A stretch of DNA of 64,000 nucleotides from Deltaproteobacteria bacterium (GCA_007693595.1 REDI01000089.1:1-64000), one strand, 5' to 3'. Counted from the first letter of the stretch, positions 10,101-19,200 are shown. Notes: generated by a model from the letters alone, not told the origin. Numbers and translations are program-made.

Positions 10101-10363
10101 TGGGCGACGGGGCGCTCTATCGCTGCGATGATACTCTGAAGTGTAAGCGGATCCTCCCCCACCTCGAGTTCGTCGACGCCCGTGGCTATGTCGCGCTGGA
10201 CGCCGACGGGCTCGTCTACGACCACGACGGGCGGGTGGTCTTCGAGGGCGCCAGCGCCCTGGGAGACGGCTCCGTCGGGCTTATCGACACAGAGGGCACC
10301 GCGTGGTCCCTGAGCGCTCCGGGCTATGAGGGCTGGAGGCCTCGGGCCGCGGTAGGCCGGTGA
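7196..10363 (+). pseudogene. Second RCC1-like lipoprotein paralogue, split by an in-frame TAG
   Basis: The start at 7196 has GAGGAGG upstream and gives a lipoprotein signal ending LAAGC (Cys 52). The frame runs to a TAG at 9092-9094, then continues in the same frame with full homology to the upstream paralogue until 10363 (about 1,055 codons in all). In the first copy the aligned codon is GAG (HNGEL against LDGxL), so a single G-to-T change explains the stop. No other lesion is evident, so the break is recent, a sequencing error, or suppressed. An internal ATG at 9101 could in principle start a second piece but has no signal peptide. Without readthrough, a 632-residue secreted fragment would be made. 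Confidence 0.75.
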
Positions 10364-11410
10364 AGGTCGGGGTCCCGCGCCTGTGTTCAACACCATCCGA
10401 AAACGTACAAGGTCAGCAGTCAATAGCCGCTTAGCCCATGGGAGATCGGCCCCCAAGCGCCGCGATCCACACGAGAACAGAGCCTCTAAGCTCCCGTCCC
10501 CGTTCCAGGCTGGGCTTCGACCCTAAACGCCGGTTTGCTCCGACGTGCGAGCCTGCCGTTGGCTCGTGGTTCTGGCCCAGCCTCTCCTGTTCACGATCCG
10601 ACGGACGGTTCTCGCCCGAACGGCGGTCTTGGTCGACCGTCGTCCTCTCAGTTGCGGTCCGACCCCAGGATCGAGCGGGCGAGGTGCCCCATTCACGAGG
10701 TTGGTTCGTGACGGACATCGTGCCATGCGCGTTGAGGGGACCGAAATACCGCAACGCAGGCGAATACGGTCCGGTGTTGTCGAGTGGAAGCTGCACCCTG
10801 ACGACGCTGCCCCAGGGCCCACGTCATCGGTAAAGCGCTTCGTGACGCAAGCGCCCGAGGGCGTGTGAGTTGTAACCACACAGCCCTGGCAGTTGGATTG
10901 AACGATCTCCTCGCCGCCGCGCTGGAGCTGTTCTCTCTGCTTGTCGATCCAGGACTCTGTTGGCGGCCTCCTTGGCAGGGTTTGGTTAGAGCGTTCGGGA
11001 AAAGTTACCTTGTTTAGGCGTAATGCGGCCCGGGGTGGCGGGGCCGCCCTCCGCCTTCCTGCTTCGCCTTTGGGCCCGAGGCCCGACGATGCACCACGCA
11101 GGCTGGGGGGGGACCTCGGTATGGCGCGCCGGATCTGCGATCGGTATGGGCGTGCGGCCGAGGCTCAACCCGCCAGAGGGGGCTCCCGCATTGGTGGTAG
11201 GAACCCCAAGGGACGCGATCGGAGAGACCATCCCTCCGCTGCACATCCGCGGCCGATCGAGGCAGCGAGCTCCTCGACGCGATCCTCAGATCCCCACCGG
11301 GATGAGAGGGGGAGCGCTCTGGTCATCGCGAGGCGCTCTCGGCCACGGATGTCTCTGTGCGGCGTCCGCCTGGCGTAGGGTGGGGTCACCCCACGACCCC
11401 AGGACCCGCC
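10364..11410. other. About 1 kb without a recognisable gene
   Basis: Open frames exist on both strands because of GC content, but none has a ribosome site, a signal peptide or family features. A perfect 6-base inverted repeat lies at 10835-10854 (GCGCTT/AAGCGC). I see no tRNA. It may be decayed DNA between accessory genes. Confidence 0.4.
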
Positions 11411-12802
11411 ATGGCCCCTCCCCGCTTCGACGACCCCGCCTTGCACGCAGCCCTCGCGCTCGCGCTGTTCACCGCTGGCTGCGTTCGTTCCCAGCCCAAG
11501 CCCGACGAGCCTCAGGCGACGCAGCAGCCCGACGGCGAGGTGGAGGCCCTGCCCCCGACCACGGCGCAGAGCACGCCCGCCTCGGAGTCGGGCTCCGCGA
11601 AGGCCTGCACCGGCACGCTGGAGGTCGGCCCGGGCGTCAAGCCGGCGAGCCCCTTCGATGGCTGGGTCGTGCGATCGAACGCTCGGAGTGTGCGGGGGGC
11701 GGAGCCGCAGGAGCAGGAGGTCGGTCGGGGGGGCACCCCCTGCGCGAACGCGACGGATCAGGAGGCTTGCGAGGACGCTCTGGCCGCTCCCATGCCCGAG
11801 GGCGAGATCCGGTCCGAGTCTACGCAGTCTGGACCCATACGGTGGCAGGGGGTCGCGACGGCTGGCGATCGCGTGGAGCCGATCGTCGACCTCAAGGGGC
11901 TCAGAGCTTTCCTGGGACCGATCGACAGCGAGGGTGACGCGATCGCGCTGGTCTGGGCCCTCGGCTACGAGCCCGCCTGTCCCGAGCCCCAGGCGGAGGG
12001 CGACGCCTTCGTCGTCCACGCCAACAAGAGGATCTCGGACTGCCCGATCACCGACGTCGAGTACACCGTGACGGTGCAGCCTGACGGGAGTGTCGATGCC
12101 CTCGAGGTCGGTCGGCGCGAATCCCAGGCCTGCATCGGCCGCCTCCCCGCTTCTCCGTCTCCCGCTCCGATCCTGGCGGAGGGGCTGGCTGGCTGGCTCG
12201 CGCGCGCGGCGTGGCTCGAAGCACAGGCCGTTCACGCTTTCGCCCACCTCGAGAGAGAGCTTCGCCATCATGGTGCGCCCGAAGCCCTGATCCAGGGCTG
12301 CGTAGCGGCGCAGGAAGACGAGCGTCGGCACGCACGCCTCGTGGGCGGTCTCGCGCGCTCACGTGGGGTCGAGGTGCCGAACGCAGACGCGGAGCACGCA
12401 GAGGCAGAGCACGCCGAGGTGCGTTCGCTGTTCGCGATCGCGCTCGACAACGCGGCGGAGGGGCTGGTTCGTGAGACCTGGGGAGCGGCGGTCGGCACGC
12501 ACCAAGCCCAGCGCGCCCTCGACCCCGACGTTCGCGCTGCGATGGCCTCGATAGCACCCGATGAGGTTCAGCACGCGGCCCTCTCTAGGGTTCTGCATCT
12601 CTGGCTCTGGGACCACCTCTCGGATCAGGAGCGTCTCGAGGTCGAGGCCTGTCGTCTCGACACCTGGCGCGCCTTCTTGAACGATGTACCGCAGGATCCG
12701 GCGCTCAGCGAGGCCTTGGGGCTGCCGCCTGCTGCAGCCGTGCCGGCGATGGTGCGCGTGCTCCGTGGGGCTTGCGTGATCGATGGCTCGCTCGCCGCGT
12801 AG
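11411..12802 (+). CDS. Ferritin-like domain lipoprotein
   Basis: A 463-residue protein with a lipoprotein signal (LFTAGC, Cys 24), a Pro/Glu-rich spacer, a middle region with several cysteines, and a C-terminal four-helix ferritin-like domain. Putative di-iron ligands follow the expected pattern: Glu in WLEAQAVHAF (about residue 270), Glu and His in EDERRHARL (about 301), Glu in VRETWGAA (about 354), and Glu and His in DEVQHAAL (about 384). Lipid anchoring outside the cytoplasm is unusual for ferritin-like proteins; a role in iron or peroxide handling at the envelope is inference. The start at 11411 places the signal peptide at the extreme N-terminus; the longer upstream frame has no such feature. 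It converges with the next gene. Confidence 0.75.
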   Translation: MAPPRFDDPALHAALALALFTAGCVRSQPKPDEPQATQQPDGEVEALPPTTAQSTPASESGSAKACTGTLEVGPGVKPASPFDGWVVRSNARSVRGAEPQEQEVGRGGTPCANATDQEACEDALAAPMPEGEIRSESTQSGPIRWQGVATAGDRVEPIVDLKGLRAFLGPIDSEGDAIALVWALGYEPACPEPQAEGDAFVVHANKRISDCPITDVEYTVTVQPDGSVDALEVGRRESQACIGRLPASPSPAPILAEGLAGWLARAAWLEAQAVHAFAHLERELRHHGAPEALIQGCVAAQEDERRHARLVGGLARSRGVEVPNADAEHAEAEHAEVRSLFAIALDNAAEGLVRETWGAAVGTHQAQRALDPDVRAAMASIAPDEVQHAALSRVLHLWLWDHLSDQERLEVEACRLDTWRAFLNDVPQDPALSEALGLPPAAAVPAMVRVLRGACVIDGSLAA

Positions 12803-12824
12803 GCGGCACTGGGTGGACGGAGGA

Positions 12825-12863
12825 GCCACGCCTCGCCGCACCCTTCACGAGGGTGGGCGTGGC
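12825..12863. terminator. Strong hairpin between convergent genes
   Basis: GCCACGCC (12825-12832) pairs with GGCGTGGC (12856-12863), and CACCCT with AGGGTG lies inside. It sits between the ends of two convergent genes, so it may act in both directions. There is no marked T run. Confidence 0.5.
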
Positions 12864-12988
12864 GGTCTTCTGATCCGTTCGCTCCCATGGCGGGACCGTC
12901 CGAGGGGGCGACAGGCTGGAGCAGCCCGCGGGCCCACGGCGCCAGTGCGCAGGCTCACGCTGCCGAGCGATCCGTCAGCCGGTGGGCC

Positions 12989-14137
12989 TCACAGCCCCTC
13001 GACGAGCCGGAAAGCCATGTCCGTTGAGTGACCCACCTCGACGACGAGCTTGGTGGCAGACAACCCGTGGATGCGGAGCACGGGGTCGTCGACGCCGATG
13101 TCGATGTGGTGCCACTCCTCGCCGTCGAAGCGGAACAGGCCGTGGTTCGAAGCGATGAATAGGTTGCTGTTCGAGGTGCCCCAGATGTGGTTGAAGACGT
13201 ACGACGATTCCTGGGATGGAAGACTGGGAAGGCCCGATCCACCCCAGCCCTCGCTCGTGCGGTGGTACAGTCGGCTTCCGTATTGGTTGCCGGTGACGGT
13301 CATCCAAAGGTCGCTGGCTGCCGTCCCCCAGAAGCCCGTGATGGTGCCGTTGTCGCCGAAGGAGAGCGTGCCTCGGTTCCACGAGGTGCCATTGAAGCGG
13401 TGGATCGGGCTCTCGAAGATGTCGATGACGCTACCGCCCACCCAGATGTTGTCGTCGTCGATGCCCCAGATGGTCCGGGTCGTGAACTGCTGACCACCGA
13501 TCCTGAGGTCCAGATCGGCCGTGGTCCGGGCGGTTCCGTCCCACACGACGAGCTGATAGTCCGTGGTGTGCTGGGTGAGGTGGTAGAAGTGCCCTGTCGG
13601 GGAGACCCAAGAAGGGTGCGGAGCGAGGCTGAGTTGGTGGTCGTTGACTTCGGGGTGGCCAAAGCCGTCGGCCAGCTTCGTAAAGCCTGAGCCATCGTAC
13701 ATGGCGAGCAGACCGTTCGCCGACCCGAGGTAGATCTCCGTGGCCGAGACCCCGGTGACCGAGACCGGATAGAACGCGAGGTGGTAGTCCTCTGGAGGTT
13801 CCCCAGCAGAGGGGTTGACGAACCCAAACGCTTCGGGGTCGCTGATGTTGGTCCACTCTGTGCCGTCGAACTCCTGAAGCATCTGGCCGCCGATCACCCA
13901 GATGGCGTCTTCCGCTGCGACGTAGGAGGTGCCCCAAAAGTCACTGAGGGGCTCCGGGATCGCTTCGCCGCCCCACTCCAGATCCGACGGCACCTCCGTG
14001 CCGCTGTCGGAGCCACTATCGCTGGCTTCATCCGTGCCCCCCGGACCGTCGGTGTCGGCGCCACCCTCGCAACCGAAGAGTCCAACCAGCACCAGGAAGC
14101 CTACCTGGCGGAATGCAGGACCAACTCGACTATTCAA
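12989..14137 (-). CDS. Lipoprotein with WGTS-type propeller-like repeats
   Basis: A 382-residue exported protein. The TTG start at 14137 has AGAGGT five bases upstream. The signal peptide ends GLFGC (Cys 23), followed by a Gly/Ser/Asp/Thr-rich linker typical of myxobacterial lipoproteins. The mature part repeats motifs such as DFWGTSYVAAEDAIWVIG, TIWGIDDDNIWVGG and GFWGTAASDLWMT, each about 45-60 residues apart, consistent with a beta-propeller. Families of this type are abundant in Myxococcota and have no known activity. It is monocistronic and convergent with the ferritin-like gene. Confidence 0.75.
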   Translation of the reverse strand: MNSRVGPAFRQVGFLVLVGLFGCEGGADTDGPGGTDEASDSGSDSGTEVPSDLEWGGEAIPEPLSDFWGTSYVAAEDAIWVIGGQMLQEFDGTEWTNISDPEAFGFVNPSAGEPPEDYHLAFYPVSVTGVSATEIYLGSANGLLAMYDGSGFTKLADGFGHPEVNDHQLSLAPHPSWVSPTGHFYHLTQHTTDYQLVVWDGTARTTADLDLRIGGQQFTTRTIWGIDDDNIWVGGSVIDIFESPIHRFNGTSWNRGTLSFGDNGTITGFWGTAASDLWMTVTGNQYGSRLYHRTSEGWGGSGLPSLPSQESSYVFNHIWGTSNSNLFIASNHGLFRFDGEEWHHIDIGVDDPVLRIHGLSATKLVVEVGHSTDMAFRLVEGL

Positions 14138-14252
14138 CGTATACCTCTCATCTCTTGGTTCGCCGCGCCGGTAACCGACCCGTCCGCGTTCGCACTGTCA
14201 GGATCCTGTCTACGAGCATGTAGCCACCCGCTAAAGCCGCCGATAGACTTGC

Positions 14253-14460
14253 TCAACCTTGGTCACAGAGCTCGTCAGCGTCGCTCTTCACCGTTGGATC
14301 GGTGTCGTCGCAGGCGGTGTTGTTGGCCACGAAGCCCGCGGGCGGCTCGCAGGCCTAGCGAACATCGCCTGGGCCGGGGAAGAGCGCGCCTTCGTGGTCG
14401 CCGCCGCCGTCACGGAACCTGGTCGGATCCGATGGATCCGCGCCGCTGGGATCGACGTCA
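14253..14460 (-). pseudogene. Remnant of a MopE-type metal-binding protein
   Basis: One minus-strand frame carries ACEPPAGFVANNTACDDTD and then PTVKSDADELCD, which matches the Cys/Asp-rich putative metal-binding motif (PF11617-like) found in MopE and many myxobacterial secreted proteins. The frame is broken by a TAG at 14355-14357 just before this motif and by a TGA soon after it, and no start or signal peptide is attached. I read it as the residue of a larger decayed gene. Confidence 0.5.
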
Positions 14461-14593
14461 TGGCCCGCGTGGTGTCGAGGCACCGGGTGCGCCCCAGCCG
14501 AGGCTCGATCTTTCGGTGCTGGACGGCCTATTCTCTGCAGACCTGGGACTCCATCCTCGCCCGAACGCGGTTCGCCCCGACGTGACCGAGTGC

Positions 14594-14824
14594 TCAGTCC
14601 CAGGCCCACTCCCCGGCCCGTTCCCTGCAGTGGCGAACGCACCCCCGATACCTGCTCTGTGCGCGCTCGTCACATTCTAGCGAGGGCTCCCCGCGGTCCA
14701 GACAGCGCGCGTAAAACCGCTCGCTCCGTTCATAGCACTTCTCGTGACAGCTCCTCGGTTCGCACCCGCCGAGCACGCAGGCGAGCATCAAGAAGGAGAG
14801 GGCGAGTGGGTTCGAGGAGTGCAT
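14594..14824 (-). CDS. Small Cys-rich lipoprotein
   Basis: A 76-residue protein with a clear signal peptide ending VLGGC (Cys 21) and seven further-spaced cysteines in a highly charged mature part (CHEKCYERSERFYARC and CVRHC). The ATG at 14824 puts the signal at the N-terminus; an in-frame upstream ATG would add 24 residues that spoil it. It looks like a small disulfide-bonded surface protein. No family is recognised. Confidence 0.6.
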   Translation of the reverse strand: MHSSNPLALSFLMLACVLGGCEPRSCHEKCYERSERFYARCLDRGEPSLECDERAQSRYRGCVRHCRERAGEWAWD

Positions 14825-15114
14825 CGAAGTCCTTGGAATGAGAGGCGCGTCGGAACCCCTGCTCGCGACGGGGGTACTCGGTCGACGGTGCGGCACCCCT
14901 TAATCTTCATCGACGTCCCGCGACGGGCCCGACGTGGTGGCGTTCGCCCCACCCTCGTCAAGACCAGTCCGCACCCATCTCATCGGGACTTCGGCGCTCG
15001 CTGCGTGAAGGGGCGAGGTCGACGGCCCCAGAGGCGGCGGGGCTCCGCGGCTCAAGGACGCCTTTAGGTCCCGATCGCGCTATGCCCTGCCTCCCTGCGA
15101 CCCTAAGGAGCCCC

Positions 15115-16161
15115 ATGGTGACCACGCTGTACCGACCCGAGCCTTCGCTCGTTCGCGAGGGTGAGCCCGTCGATCGAGGGTCCTCGCCGCGGCGGGCTGC
15201 CCTCAGACTTCGAGACGGCGACACGCTGTTCGTGACCGACGCCTGGCACACGGCGCTCGTCGTGCTTCGAGCGCTCCGTGAGGTGCTCGGGGAGCCGCCC
15301 AGAGGCGCGGACTTTCCCACGAGGAACGCCGCTCGGCGGGCCTGGCTCGACGCGAGCGCGCGGCTCTTCGTGCCGGTTGTCGACCACCAGGTCGCCTTGT
15401 CTGGCGCGCCGCATCTCCACTTTCTCGCAGAGCTCTACCCGGAGCTCGACCGCTTCGGGCTGCCTTTCGTCGCGTCCCTCGATCTCTTCAACGCCTGGAA
15501 GAAGTACGCCGACGGGGTCCACCTCGCGGTGCTCGGCCACCGCATCCATCCCTTCTATGGAACCTATGCACCCACGCGCACCTCGCACCTCGAGCTCTTC
15601 GGCACCTGGCTTGCTCAAGACAGCGGCCCTCGCGGTCGCGCCGTAGACGTCGGGACTGGCAGCGGCGTGCTCGCTCTCATGCTGTGTCGCGCGGGGTTTG
15701 CGGAGGTCCTCGCCACCGACATCTCGCCCAACGCCGTGCGGAGCGTAGAGCGCGAGATCGCTCGGCATGACCCGCCTCCGCCGATCACCACGCGACAGGC
15801 CGACCTGCTCCAAGGTGTCGAAGGTCTCTTCGACCGGATCGTGTTCAACCCTCCCTGGGTGCAGGGGGTCGTCGAGAGCCCGCTCGACCGCGCGCTTGTG
15901 TTCGACGGCGACCTCTTCGAGCGCTTCTTTGAGCAGGCCCTCGCCCGTCTGGCCCCCGACGGGCGGGTGGTGCTCGTGTTCTCGAACGTGATCGAGCTCG
16001 TCCAGCCCGACGTCGGACACCCGATCGCTGCAGAGCTCGCCCGCGGGCGCTTCCGCGAGGTCCAGGTCCTGCGTCGCCGGGTGCAGGGCACGCTCACGCC
16101 CGATGGCAAGAAGCGACGGACGAGGGAGAAGGTCGAGGTCTGGGAGCTGGCGAGGGCATAG
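15115..16161 (+). CDS. Class I SAM-dependent methyltransferase with NPPW motif
   Basis: A 348-residue cytoplasmic methyltransferase. The start at 15115 follows AAGGAG. The N-terminal 150 residues are poorly characterised but end in FYGTYAPTRTSHLELF. The catalytic domain has SAM motif I (VDVGTGSGVLALML, about residue 177), the acidic loop VLATDISPNAVRSVE and an NPPW motif (about 245). NPPW/Y occurs in PrmC/HemK, RlmG and N6-adenine enzymes, which methylate planar nitrogen groups. The target could be RNA, a protein glutamine or a small molecule; the sequence does not decide. There are no operon partners. Confidence 0.8.
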   Translation: MVTTLYRPEPSLVREGEPVDRGSSPRRAALRLRDGDTLFVTDAWHTALVVLRALREVLGEPPRGADFPTRNAARRAWLDASARLFVPVVDHQVALSGAPHLHFLAELYPELDRFGLPFVASLDLFNAWKKYADGVHLAVLGHRIHPFYGTYAPTRTSHLELFGTWLAQDSGPRGRAVDVGTGSGVLALMLCRAGFAEVLATDISPNAVRSVEREIARHDPPPPITTRQADLLQGVEGLFDRIVFNPPWVQGVVESPLDRALVFDGDLFERFFEQALARLAPDGRVVLVFSNVIELVQPDVGHPIAAELARGRFREVQVLRRRVQGTLTPDGKKRRTREKVEVWELARA

Positions 16162-16531
16162 CGGCCCTGGGGGGACCTCGTCCAGAGCCCCTCTCCTCGC
16201 GATGCGCTGAGTGAAGGCCTTGGCGAGGCCTGAGGGCGTGAGCGCCTCGGGACGTGAGAGCGCCGGGCGGTGACAGGTCGCTGGCCATCGTCAGGATGGC
16301 TCGTCCCAACAGGGGGCCGCTGGGGTCGCTCGGACCTCCTTACGCGAGGACCGATCGGGGCTCAGTGAGAGGGCCCGAGCTACCGAGTGTCTCCTCGGTA
16401 GCCCGGATCCCGAACGCGATGAGATCACGGGGAGTTGGGGGCCCTCATACGGGGTGAGCGCGAAGCGGATCGATGGGACAATGGCGATCCTCGACCGATC
16501 GCGTTACGGATAGGGATCGCTAGAGGTTCCC
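16162..16531. other. Gap before the IS element, with a hairpin
   Basis: No gene. An inverted repeat with 13-base arms and one mismatch (16375-16387 with 16394-16406, loop TGTCTC) can form a strong stem-loop and may terminate transcription of the methyltransferase gene. The left end of the IS630 element probably begins near 16472. Confidence 0.5.
16375..16406 (+). terminator. Stem-loop, possible terminator
   Basis: The left arm CCGAGCTACCGAG pairs with the right arm CTCGGTAGCCCGG around a six-base loop. The downstream sequence is not T-rich, so a terminator role is a guess. Confidence 0.4.
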
Positions 16532-17621
16532 TTGGCCCACTTGCTTCGCGTCGCTCCCCACCTCACGCCGGCCGAACTCGAGAATCGCTACCTGGCCTGC
16601 GTTGACGTCGGAGAAAGAGAAAGACTTCACTGCGTTCTCCTCAAACAGGAGGGGCGCTCCTCCAGGGACATCGCGACGTTCTTCCGTAAACGCGAAGACT
16701 GGGTTCGTCGCGTCGTTCGCCGGTACAACGAGCGCGGCCCGGACGCGATGAAGGATGGTCGACGGCACAACGGTTCACCCAGAATGCTTGACGAAGCCTC
16801 GATAAAGCGGCTTGAAGAGGCGTTGCGTCAGCCGCACCCCGATGGAGGGCTATGGTCTGGTCCGAAGGTCGCCGCCTGGATCGCCGAGCATGTGGGCGTG
16901 GAGTGCACAAACCGCACGGGCTGGGCCTACTTGAGGCGCCTCGGCTACACCATACAGAGGCCTCGACCCAAGCATCCTGACGCAGACCCGAAGGCCCAGG
17001 AGGCCTTCAAAAAAGGGGGCTTTCCGACCACGTTCTTGGCGTGGCTCGAGCCCATCCCGACGCGCTAGTCGAGGTCTGGGCCATGGACGAAGCTCGGGTT
17101 GGCTTGATCCCGACCTACCGGGCGGTCTGGGCGCCGCGAGGGGAGCGCCCCACAGCGCCATCACGGCGCCGCTATCAGTGGCGTTACGACTGGGCCTTCG
17201 TCCACCCCTTGAGCGGTGAGACCGTCCACTACATTTGGACTGGAGTCGATACCGCCACCATGAGCGCGACCCTGGCCGCCTTCGCAGAGGAGGTCGGGGC
17301 CGGGCCGCACCGTAGGATCGTGCTGGTGCTCGACGGTGCTGGTTGGCACACGTCGAAGAAGGTGGTGGTCCCAGAAGGCATACATCGCGTTTTCCTTCCT
17401 CCCTACTCACCCGAGCTCCAGCCAGCAGAGCGCCTATTCCCCCTCATCAATGAGGCTTTGGCGAACAAGACCTTCGACAGCATCGAACACCTTGAGAGGG
17501 TCTTGGCGGACCGGCTCGCCGCCTTGGACGGCGACCCGCTGCTCGTCTCCGATCACACGCGCTTCCATTGGTGGCCCAACGACATCATTCCGGAGACAAA
17601 CAGGATCGCTTCATGATCATC
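16472..17621 (+). mobile_element. IS630-family insertion sequence
   Basis: Contains a two-frame DDE transposase. Candidate imperfect terminal repeats are 16472-16491 and 17602-17621 (12 of 20 positions pair, including GCGATCCT against AGGATCGC). No clear TA duplication is seen, so the ends are approximate. The right end overlaps the transposase stop and abuts the 3' end of the SGNH-hydrolase gene. Confidence 0.65.
16532..17616 (+). CDS. IS630 transposase, two frames joined by a -1 shift
   Basis: The first frame (16532-17068, TTG start with AGAGG upstream) encodes the helix-turn-helix part: HCVLLKQEGRSSRDIATFF, then the inter-domain KVAAWIAEHVGV region. The second frame (open through 17616) encodes the DDE domain: VEVWAMDEARVGL (first Asp), IVLVLDGAGWH (second Asp) and LPPYSPELQPAERLFPLI (Glu). 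A -1 shift in the run of six A and five G at 17009-17019 joins FKK to GLSDHVLGVARAHPDAL, giving a continuous family-like protein of about 360 residues. This may be programmed or slippage-based frameshifting, or a mutation. The catalytic residues look intact. Confidence 0.75.
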
Positions 17622-17626
17622 TCGTA

Positions 17627-19087
17627 TCAGAGCTCGACGGCACAGGCTGGGTCGTGGGGAAGGCACTCGACGGCGGCAAAGAGGTACTCGCCCGCGAGCT
17701 CGATCCCGGCGTGGTTCACGAAGGTGTCCAGGACGACCGTGTAGGTCCCAGGGGGTAGGGTGCCTTCGACCGTCCGGTGGCCACGGGCGATACAGCCCGC
17801 GGTGGTGCCCGTCTCATCGAGGAGGTGCACGTCGATGTCGGCGTCGCCGAGGTCGGCCACCGCCAGTCGCAGCGCCGTGGTGCGGTCCAGGGTGAAGGTG
17901 TAGACGTACTCGGGACCGGATTCGTCCTGGGGGGCGTCGCAGCCGTCGTAGACGTCGTGGATCCGGTGAGGAGAGTCTCTCGTGTCGGCCACATGCGAGA
18001 ACGGTAGGTCTATCTCCCAGGGGTCGGCGTGGCCGCCGTCGCCGTAGATCGGGACGGGCGCGTCGGGAGGGGGCTCCCCGAGGTCCAAGGTTCGGTGGAC
18101 GCGGTCGAGGGACTCCAACACGATGAGGTTGCGGACGTTGTAGCCGTACTGAAGCCCCGTAGGAGTCATGGCGCAGGCGCCCTCGGGGGAGCTGTTGAGG
18201 TGCAGCCCATCGCTCGAGAGCCCGAACCCAGGGAGGTGCCGGCTCGCGAGCTCCAGATCGATAAAGGGGACCTGGCGATCCTGCGCCATCCCTCGGATCG
18301 CTGCGTTCCACGCGTCGACCCATCGATCGCCGCTGAGGCTGTCGCCCCTGCGGCTTATCCCTGTTAGGATAGGAATAATACCGTCTTCCTCGAGCCGGTC
18401 GAGCAGCCGGGACATGTTCACGAAGTAGGTGTCGAACGCGATCGCCCGGGTGGAGCCCCAGCCCATGTCGTTGGCGCCGTAGTGGATGAGCCCGAGACTC
18501 GGGGAGATGGCGGCGATCTCTCGATCGACCGGCGAGGGGTCGCCCGAGGTCGCCCAGCCTGCGTGACGCCCGGACTCCGCGGCGAGGCTCGCGCGATCGA
18601 AAGGGGTGGTCCCCGCAGCGTCGCCCCCGAGGAAGAAGTCGAGAGCGTCGTCGAGGTGCGTGTAGTCGCCGAGATCCAGGGCGGGGTCCGCGAAGCATCG
18701 GAGCATGTGGTGGCTGACGGTCGACGACGCTCCGATCTTCATGAACACATCGACGCTCGAACCTGTCGCGGACGCAGAGAGGGCCTCCATGCGCTCCAAG
18801 ACCGATGGCGTAACCGGCGAGTGCACTTGGTCCGCGGGGTATAGGGTAGGGAGGGGATCCTCTGGGCCGGTGGGCCGGTCGGTGCCGAGGTTCGACCCGC
18901 TCGACCCGCTCGACTGCGCGGAGCTGTCCCCGCGATCGGAGTCGGTGTGCGAAGGGACGTTCGACGCTGCACCCGTATCGCTGCGGGTGTCGCGCCCGTG
19001 CGAGGAGGAGAGCTCGTCTCCGCTCGCCGTGGGAGGGGTCCCGCAGGCGGCGAGAAGCGCGTAGGTAGGGAAGAAGCGAAGACTCAT
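17627..19087 (-). CDS. SGNH-hydrolase lipoprotein with C-terminal PPC-like domain
   Basis: A 486-residue lipoprotein (YALLAAC, Cys 15) with a long Ser/Asp/Gly linker. The catalytic domain follows the GDSL/SGNH plan: block I is IGASSTVS near residue 115 (the nucleophile Ser retained, with GAS instead of GDS), block III is GANDMGWG near 200 and block V is DGLHLN near 294. It is therefore probably an esterase or acyl hydrolase acting outside the inner membrane. The last 130 residues (YVYTFTLDRTTALRLAVADL, then LPPGTYTVVLDT) resemble a prepeptidase C-terminal (PPC) beta-sandwich. An IS630 copy ends only about ten bases beyond its stop codon. Confidence 0.75.
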   Translation of the reverse strand: MSLRFFPTYALLAACGTPPTASGDELSSSHGRDTRSDTGAASNVPSHTDSDRGDSSAQSSGSSGSNLGTDRPTGPEDPLPTLYPADQVHSPVTPSVLERMEALSASATGSSVDVFMKIGASSTVSHHMLRCFADPALDLGDYTHLDDALDFFLGGDAAGTTPFDRASLAAESGRHAGWATSGDPSPVDREIAAISPSLGLIHYGANDMGWGSTRAIAFDTYFVNMSRLLDRLEEDGIIPILTGISRRGDSLSGDRWVDAWNAAIRGMAQDRQVPFIDLELASRHLPGFGLSSDGLHLNSSPEGACAMTPTGLQYGYNVRNLIVLESLDRVHRTLDLGEPPPDAPVPIYGDGGHADPWEIDLPFSHVADTRDSPHRIHDVYDGCDAPQDESGPEYVYTFTLDRTTALRLAVADLGDADIDVHLLDETGTTAGCIARGHRTVEGTLPPGTYTVVLDTFVNHAGIELAGEYLFAAVECLPHDPACAVEL

Positions 19088-19160
19088 GGTTCAGCCCGGG
19101 ACAGGAGCGGGCATGGTACCCCATGGTGATGGCGCGAGGGAGGGGTGTGGCTCGGGGCGG

Positions 19161-19200
19161 GTGGCGCTCGACACGCCACGTCGTCAGGGGCGAGCGCCAC
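19161..19200. repeat. Perfect 10-bp inverted repeat upstream of hpf
   Basis: GTGGCGCTCG (19161-19170) and CGAGCGCCAC (19191-19200) are exact reverse complements separated by 20 bases. The position, in the divergent intergenic region 85 bases before hpf, suggests an operator or a 5' leader hairpin. Confidence 0.55.

Noticed and set aside
10438-10833. 131-codon ORF in the 1-kb gap
   Set aside because: No ribosome site, no signal or family features, low-complexity Arg/Pro/Ser composition, and equally long frames on the other strand.
14259-14585. 108-codon plus-strand ORF
   Set aside because: The opposite strand carries the MopE motif here, and the plus-strand frame has no ribosome site or recognisable features.
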